From: CAZVWW01 sp964631265
GTDB taxonomy: Bacteria; Thermotogota; Thermotogae; MWEM01
Length of the DNA: 9,751 bases
Reading direction: 5' to 3'
Assembly: GCA_964631265.1 (NCBI GenBank)
Contig: CAZVWW010000087.1
Coordinates: forward strand, 1 to 9,751
Positions 6,209 through 9,751 of this stretch are shown here, piece after piece (within the stretch, counting starts at the first letter, position 1; the number at the start of each line of letters is the position of its first letter). A program made the position numbers and the translations under genes. Under the pieces are notes generated by a model. It was not told the DNA's origin. It did not search any database and saw nothing but the letters and a program-made list of their open reading frames with translations.

Positions 6209-6384
6209 AAACAGCCAGGGGACTGTTTACAGGATAGACGCTCCGCCCCGGGGAGACGGAGCGAGAACAAAGGAGAAATGCAACGTCCTTATCAATCTCT
6301 GGCAACATGACCGAACGCATCCTACTGCTGGCTACATGTCCCCGGCGTGTAGCCAGAAACCCGCCATGAGTCCCCCGGCTCATG
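6209..6384. ncRNA. Candidate structured RNA with four hairpins and complementary loops (strand uncertain)
   Basis: A GC-rich block in AT-rich surroundings holds four perfect inverted repeats. They are AAACAG/CTGTTT (6209-6228, loop CCAGGGGA), CGCTCCG/CGGAGCG (6239-6263, loop CCCCGGGGAGA), CTGGCTACA/TGTAGCCAG (6328-6356, loop TGTCCCCGGCG) and CATGAG/CTCATG (6365-6384, loop TCCCCCGG). On the plus strand the first two loops carry GGGGA and the last two carry TCCCC, so loops can pair over 6-7 bases (kissing loops or pseudoknots). A weaker AAGGA/TCCTT hairpin lies at 6270-6290. No clear promoter or terminator fixes the strand. It does not resemble tRNA, tmRNA, RNase P, SRP RNA or a riboswitch I know. 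Mobile-element ends of IS200/IS605 type are an alternative. Confidence 0.5.
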
Positions 6385-6454
6385 ACCTATTTAGTTTTTC
6401 AGCCACTCATAAAAAACTATCCTTACAAACAAAAAAGACATCTCAACACCCCTC

Positions 6455-6483
6455 TTTAAAAACCCGACAGAATATGTTATTCT
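6455..6483 (+). promoter_or_regulatory. Weak candidate promoter of the YitT-family gene
   Basis: TTTAAA (6455-6460) and TATTCT (6478-6483) are 17 nt apart, each matching 4 of 6 consensus bases, and lie about 30 nt upstream of the start codon. This is the best-spaced pair in the interval, but the match is modest. Confidence 0.3.
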
Positions 6484-6511
6484 TCAAGGCGAAAAAAATG
6501 AGGTGAAAGAG

Positions 6512-7366
6512 ATGGAAAAAAAGAAATTTTATCCTTCAGAGTATATTCTGATCACAATCGGGCTCTTACTCTACGCCATCGGGTGGATATTCTTCTGGGC
6601 TCCCCATCAGATCGTTGCCGGAGGAATTGCGGGTGTCTCTCTTATGTTGCGTGATGCTTTGGGCATATCCTTTGGTGTGTCGAACTTCGTGTTGAACATC
6701 GCCCTGATCGTTCTGGCTATTAAATCGATAGGGGCTCATTTCGGGATAAAGACAGTTTATGCCTCCCTGGGATTGTCGGGCATCCTGTTGGCCCTGGAAC
6801 CGTTTTCCAATCAAGTGATCGTTGAGGATCCGTTGCTCTCGCTGTTTTTAGGCGGATTTATAACCGGCTTCGGAATCGGCATCGTCTTCTCACAGGGAGG
6901 CAGCACCGGCGGCACGGATATCATATCCATGTTTCTGCAGAAATTAACGCATCTTGCCGTTGGAAGGTTGTCGTTTTATGTGAATCTGTTGATCATATCC
7001 GCTTCCTTCCTCGTCTACAATTCACTTGAGGTGATCATATACGGCATCGTGGCCATGGGAATCAGTTCTTACTTTGTGGATAAGTATCTGCAGGGTAACA
7101 GACAGTCGATACAGATCACGATTATCTCAAACAAATTTGAGTTGATAGCCGATCGTGTCAACGGAGAACTCGGAAGAGGGATCACCGTCTACACCGGAAC
7201 CGGTTGGTATTCAAGATCCCAAAAACAGGTGATCTCCGTGATTGTCAGAAAACGGGAGGAACACAAGGTGATGAAGATGGTCCACGAAATCGACCCGAAT
7301 GCCTTTGTCTCGGTTTCAACGGTGAAAGCCGTTTACGGAGAGGGTTTTTCAAGCGCCATGTTCTAA
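6512..7366 (+). CDS. YitT-family membrane protein (DUF161 + DUF2179)
   Basis: This 284-residue protein has the standard YitT layout and length. About five or six hydrophobic segments fill the first 190 residues, with the signature GGSTGGTDIIS near residues 129-139. A soluble C-terminal DUF2179 domain follows (about 198-280), recognised by ELGRGITVYTGTGWYS, VIVRKRE and a DPNAFVSVS stretch ending near GEGF. The function of the family is not established; transport or regulation at the cytoplasmic membrane is only presumed. I chose the ATG at 6512 because GAGGTG (6500-6505) sits 6 nt upstream. The GTG at 6503 is part of that site. The stop overlaps the stop of the convergent gene by 4 nt (CTAA). 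Preceding genes read the other way or are non-coding, so it is probably monocistronic. Confidence 0.92.
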   Translation: MEKKKFYPSEYILITIGLLLYAIGWIFFWAPHQIVAGGIAGVSLMLRDALGISFGVSNFVLNIALIVLAIKSIGAHFGIKTVYASLGLSGILLALEPFSNQVIVEDPLLSLFLGGFITGFGIGIVFSQGGSTGGTDIISMFLQKLTHLAVGRLSFYVNLLIISASFLVYNSLEVIIYGIVAMGISSYFVDKYLQGNRQSIQITIISNKFELIADRVNGELGRGITVYTGTGWYSRSQKQVISVIVRKREEHKVMKMVHEIDPNAFVSVSTVKAVYGEGFSSAMF

Positions 7367-8049
7367 GTCAAGAGAAGCAGCCCCCAGTCAACGAAGACCA
7401 CAACGCCGAGTGCAGGAAGCAGATTTCCCGCTTTAATCTCCTTTATCTCAGTCAACCGAAATCCAAGGGCTAGCAGAATACCGCCCCCGACACCTGAAAA
7501 ATCGTTCAGATACTCCGGTTTGGAGAGGATGGTCAACTGGCTGGCGAAAGAGACGAGCAGCCCCTGAATGACATAGACGCTCAGGGCCGAGAAAGTCACA
7601 CCGAGACCGTACAGAGACGTGAGGATGATGGCGGCGATGAAATCCAACGACGATTTCAAGAGCAACAGGGACATATCCCCCTGAATTCCGGCACTGAAAC
7701 AACCCAGTATCGTCATGGGCCCCACAACAAAGAGGACCGTTGCCGTGACAAACCCCTTCACAAACTGCGTCTCTCCCTCGCTCTTCTCTATCCTGTTGGC
7801 CAGCCGGCCGATTCTCTCCTCGATCTGGAACCACTGTCCGATAACCCCGCCTGCTGCCAGCGAAGCCAGCACCACGATAAACTCGTTGGTCTCAAAACCC
7901 ATCTTAACCCCAATGATAATCGTCACAAGCCCGACAGCCTGAAACATGATCTTTTTAAATTCGTCTTTAAGCCTGCTTTTCAGCATTAAACCAAAGACAC
8001 TGCCCACCACAACGGCGAGCGTATTGACAAGAACAGCTACATTCAGCAT
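7363..8049 (-). CDS. DUF554 / YqgA-YdfK family membrane protein
   Basis: The 228-residue product is almost entirely hydrophobic helices (about six to seven), with one charged loop near residues 75-95 (EERIGRLANRIEKSEGE). It matches the DUF554 family by the N-terminal NTLAVVVGSVFGLMLKSRL, the FVTATVLFVVGPMTILG motif, the GDMSLLLLKSSLDF stretch and the Gly-rich FSGVGGGILLALGFRL region before the last helices. It is an inner-membrane protein of unknown function. The ATG at 8049 is preferred because GAGGTG lies 6 nt upstream; the GTG at 8058 forms part of that site. It converges with the YitT-family gene and shares four bases at the stops. It is divergent from the EamA-family gene, about 120 nt apart. 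No terminator is seen between the convergent genes. Confidence 0.88.
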   Translation of the reverse strand: MLNVAVLVNTLAVVVGSVFGLMLKSRLKDEFKKIMFQAVGLVTIIIGVKMGFETNEFIVVLASLAAGGVIGQWFQIEERIGRLANRIEKSEGETQFVKGFVTATVLFVVGPMTILGCFSAGIQGDMSLLLLKSSLDFIAAIILTSLYGLGVTFSALSVYVIQGLLVSFASQLTILSKPEYLNDFSGVGGGILLALGFRLTEIKEIKAGNLLPALGVVVFVDWGLLLLT

Positions 8050-8097
8050 CTTCTTCACCTCTGATTACAGTTTAAGAGATTTTACCACATGGACGGC

Positions 8098-8126
8098 TTC
8101 AAATCGGGATGAATTAATGGTATAAT
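8098..8126 (+). promoter_or_regulatory. Promoter of the EamA-family transporter gene
   Basis: A perfect TATAAT (8121-8126) lies 17 nt after TTCAAA (8098-8103, 4 of 6 matches). Transcription would start near 8133, about 38 nt before the ATG at 8171. It sits in the divergent interval with the DUF554 gene, whose own promoter I could not identify. Confidence 0.6.
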
Positions 8127-8170
8127 CCAGAAAATGATTTGAATACCGAACTTTATTGAGGGGCGATTGG

Positions 8171-9124
8171 ATGAATAAACCACAAGAGGATTCTTTGAGT
8201 CTAATACCGATACTGGCGGGGGTGAGTGTCTCGATCATCTTTGGCTTTTCCTTTCTTTTCAGCAGAACGGCCCTGGAGAGAATCACCCCCTTTCAACTGC
8301 TTGGTTTCAGATTTCTGACGGCTGCCATACTGCTGCAAATTCTGAAGACCCTGCGAATCATCAGGATAAACCTCAAAGGAAAGAATATCAGTTCATTACT
8401 GGTCCTCTCCCTTGTGCAACCGGGCATGTACTTCATCTTCGAGGCTTATGGGCTAAAGTTTGCCACCTCCTCGGAAGCAGGCATCATGATCTCGCTGATC
8501 CCCATTGTCGTAACGATCTTCGCCTACTTCTTTCTGGATGAAAAAGCGAACTGGAAACAGTGGCTGTTTATCCTCTCATCGGTCGCCGGTGTCTCCCTGA
8601 TCGTACTGATGAAGAGCACGGCAAGCATCTCCGGCAATATCCTCGGGCTCCTGCTCCTGCTTGGCGCCGTTACAGCCGGGGGGTTTTACAATATTCAGTC
8701 ACGGAAATCCTCGCTCAATTTCAAGCCGATCGAGATCACCTATATCATGATGTGGTTCGGAACGATCCTGTTTAATTCACTGGCATTGATCGAGCAGAGT
8801 CTGAAAGGGGATGTCGTGAATTATTTTAAACCGCTCCTGTCACTTCCCACCCTGATTTCGATCCTCTATCTCGGGACGCTCTCCTCTGTTGTGGCCTTCT
8901 TCTTTGTGAATTTCATGCTCTCCAAAATCGCGGCGAGCAGGAGTTCTGTCTTCGGGAATCTCACAACGGTTGTATCGATCATTGCCGGCGTCTTCATCAA
9001 GAATGAACCGTTCCACTGGTATCATATTGCCGGATCGGCCATGATACTGCTCGGAATCTGGGGGACGAACTACTTTGCCGAACGAAAAAGACGGAATATT
9101 GCCCTGGAACAGCATGAATTCTGA
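8171..9124 (+). CDS. EamA/DMT-superfamily transporter
   Basis: The 317-residue product has about ten transmembrane helices in two repeats, the EamA (PF00892) layout of drug/metabolite exporters. The first repeat carries SIIFGFSFLFSRTALE, PFQLLGFRFLTAA, FATSSEAGIMISLIPIVV and ANWKQWLFILSSVAGVSLIVL. The second has GAVTAGGFYNIQSRK, GTLSSVVAFFFVNFML and FHWYHIAGSAMILLGIWGTNY. The substrate cannot be inferred. I chose the ATG at 8171 because GAGGGG (8159-8163 region) is 7 nt upstream; the TTG at 8156 has no such site. The C terminus is short and charged (ERKRRN). The gene has its own promoter and is followed by the tRNA unit. I see no clear terminator between 9124 and 9197. Confidence 0.93.
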   Translation: MNKPQEDSLSLIPILAGVSVSIIFGFSFLFSRTALERITPFQLLGFRFLTAAILLQILKTLRIIRINLKGKNISSLLVLSLVQPGMYFIFEAYGLKFATSSEAGIMISLIPIVVTIFAYFFLDEKANWKQWLFILSSVAGVSLIVLMKSTASISGNILGLLLLLGAVTAGGFYNIQSRKSSLNFKPIEITYIMMWFGTILFNSLALIEQSLKGDVVNYFKPLLSLPTLISILYLGTLSSVVAFFFVNFMLSKIAASRSSVFGNLTTVVSIIAGVFIKNEPFHWYHIAGSAMILLGIWGTNYFAERKRRNIALEQHEF

Positions 9125-9196
9125 GGTCTCAATGCGACTGTTTTCAACAACTTCAAACAACTGGCTGGATTGTAAATAAACGGAAATATTCATCCC

Positions 9197-9225
9197 TTGA
9201 CAAATTGCCCCAGATATAGTAATAT
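9197..9225 (+). promoter_or_regulatory. Promoter of the tRNA operon
   Basis: A perfect TTGACA (9197-9202), a 17-nt spacer and TAATAT (9220-9225). Predicted start near 9232, about 22 nt before the first tRNA. Both hexamers and the spacer match the minus-strand promoter at 5883-5911. Confidence 0.85.
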
Positions 9226-9253
9226 ATACGGCGTTGAAGGAATTACAGAAAGG

Positions 9254-9329
9254 GCTCCCATCGTCCAGCGGTCTAGGACATCACCCTTTCAAGGTGGAGA
9301 CCGGGGTTCGAACCCCCGTGGGAGCGCCA
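9254..9329 (+). tRNA. tRNA-Glu (anticodon TTC)
   Basis: A complete 76-nt cloverleaf: acceptor GCTCCCA/TGGGAGC, D stem GTCC/GGAC, anticodon stem TCACC/GGTGG with loop CTTTCAA (anticodon 9288-9290), T arm with GGTTCGAACC, discriminator G, and encoded CCA at 9327-9329. First gene of a three-tRNA unit. Confidence 0.97.
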
Positions 9330-9333
9330 GCTC

Positions 9334-9408
9334 GGGAGCATAGCTCAGTGGGAGAGCATCTGCCTTACAAGCAGAGGGTCGTAGGTTCAAATCCTACTGC
9401 TCCCACCA
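9334..9408 (+). tRNA. tRNA-Val (anticodon TAC)
   Basis: A complete 75-nt cloverleaf: acceptor GGGAGCA/TGCTCCC, D stem GCTC/GAGC, anticodon stem TCTGC/GCAGA with loop CTTACAA (anticodon 9366-9368), T stem GTAGG/CCTAC with TTCAAAT loop, discriminator A, encoded CCA. Only 4 nt follow the preceding tRNA, so both come from one precursor. Confidence 0.97.
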
Positions 9409-9416
9409 CTATGGAT

Positions 9417-9492
<76 letters not shown>

Positions 9493-9517
9493 TTTTTGTA
9501 CAAGTTTTAATACATTT

Positions 9518-9552
9518 AAACCGCTTTCAATAAGAAAGCGGTTTTTTCTTTT
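9518..9552 (+). terminator. Intrinsic terminator of the tRNA operon
   Basis: An 11-bp perfect stem, AAACCGCTTTC (9518-9528) with GAAAGCGGTTT (9534-9544), loop AATAA, then a T-rich tail through 9552. It lies 25 nt after the last tRNA. On the minus strand the tail is much poorer in U, so it may stop the convergent gene only weakly. Confidence 0.93.
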
Positions 9553-9579
9553 TATTGAGAAGTTTACTTTAACTGTACG

Positions 9580-9751
9580 CTAAAAATCAATAAAATGCGA
9601 ATAACTGATCTCTGCTATCTGTTCTTCGATGAAACCCTCAATCTTTTTTTTATTGTCTTCTATCATGGTGTCAGCTTTTTGTTTTAACGCTCTCTTTTTC
9701 TCTTCGAGCCGCTTTTTAAGAGCCTTTTCAGCCTTATTGATAATCATCTTT
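9580..9751 (-). CDS. 3' part of a Lys/Glu-rich, probably coiled-coil protein
   Basis: The minus-strand frame is open from the window edge to a TAG at 9580-9582 and gives at least 56 residues. It contains KAEKALKKRLEEKKRALKQK and ends EEQIAEISYSHFIDF. The composition is that of a long charged helix or coiled coil. An ATG at 9745-9747 could be the start, giving a 55-residue protein, but any ribosome binding site would lie outside the window, so it may equally be the tail of a longer gene. Peripheral-stalk ATPase subunits and other filamentous proteins have similar composition, but nothing specific is recognisable. It converges on the tRNA operon and may share its terminator region. Confidence 0.55.
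   Translation of the reverse strand, partial: KMIINKAEKALKKRLEEKKRALKQKADTMIEDNKKKIEGFIEEQIAEISYSHFIDF

Noticed and set aside
6278..6310. Ten-codon plus-strand ORF (MQRPYQSLAT) inside the hairpin block, resembling a tmRNA tag
   Set aside because: AGGAG is too close to the ATG, and no tRNA-like acceptor or TTCGAA-type T arm is found on either side, so a tmRNA is not supported.
6027..6383. 118-codon minus-strand ORF running from the hairpin block into the N gap
   Set aside because: About a third of it is N, there is no ribosome binding site at its start, and its codons are forced by the four palindromes. The hairpin block explains the sequence better.
7448..7834. 128-codon minus-strand ORF in another frame of the DUF554 gene
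   Set aside because: The overlapping frame has a typical membrane protein with family motifs and a good start site; this one has neither.

Overview
The window is bacterial chromosomal DNA with about average GC (mid-to-high 40s per cent by eye). It encodes housekeeping and transport genes with strong purine-rich ribosome binding sites, sigma-70-type promoters (TTGACA-17-TAATAT occurs twice), hairpin-plus-U-tract terminators and tRNA genes with encoded CCA ends. The strong Shine-Dalgarno sites and the YitT and DUF554 families are common in Bacillota and related anaerobes. I cannot place the organism more precisely. An N gap flanked by an exact 55-bp duplication shows this is a scaffolded short-read assembly, probably from a metagenome.

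Region 1 (2-4485, + strand) is one operon: the 3' end of uvrA, a DUF47/PhoU-like gene, mazG and complete uvrB. Spacings are 26 nt, 2 nt and an 11-nt overlap. Two of the three subunits of the UvrABC excision nuclease are thus co-transcribed with a house-cleaning NTP pyrophosphohydrolase and a gene normally linked to phosphate transport. A DUF89 (ARMT1-like) metal-dependent phosphatase faces uvrB, and the two stop codons share the bases CTAA.

Region 2 (5355-6511) holds no conventional gene but is the most interesting part. On the minus strand a strong promoter (5883-5911) leads into four tiny ORFs (39, 38, 30 and 7 codons), each with its own ribosome binding site, and then a good intrinsic terminator (5399-5433). 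This looks like a self-contained micropeptide operon. To its right are the assembly gap (6033-6132) and a GC-rich block (6209-6384) with four hairpins whose loops are mutually complementary (GGGGA against TCCCC). That block is a candidate structured RNA or mobile-element end of unknown family.

Region 3 (6512-9124) holds three membrane protein genes: a YitT-family protein (+), a DUF554/YqgA-family protein (-) that also overlaps its neighbour at a CTAA, and an EamA/DMT-family transporter (+) with its own promoter.

Region 4 (9197-9552) is a complete tRNA transcription unit: promoter, tRNA-Glu(TTC), tRNA-Val(TAC), tRNA-Phe(GAA) and terminator. The window ends inside the 3' part of a minus-strand gene for a lysine/glutamate-rich, probably coiled-coil protein that I do not recognise.
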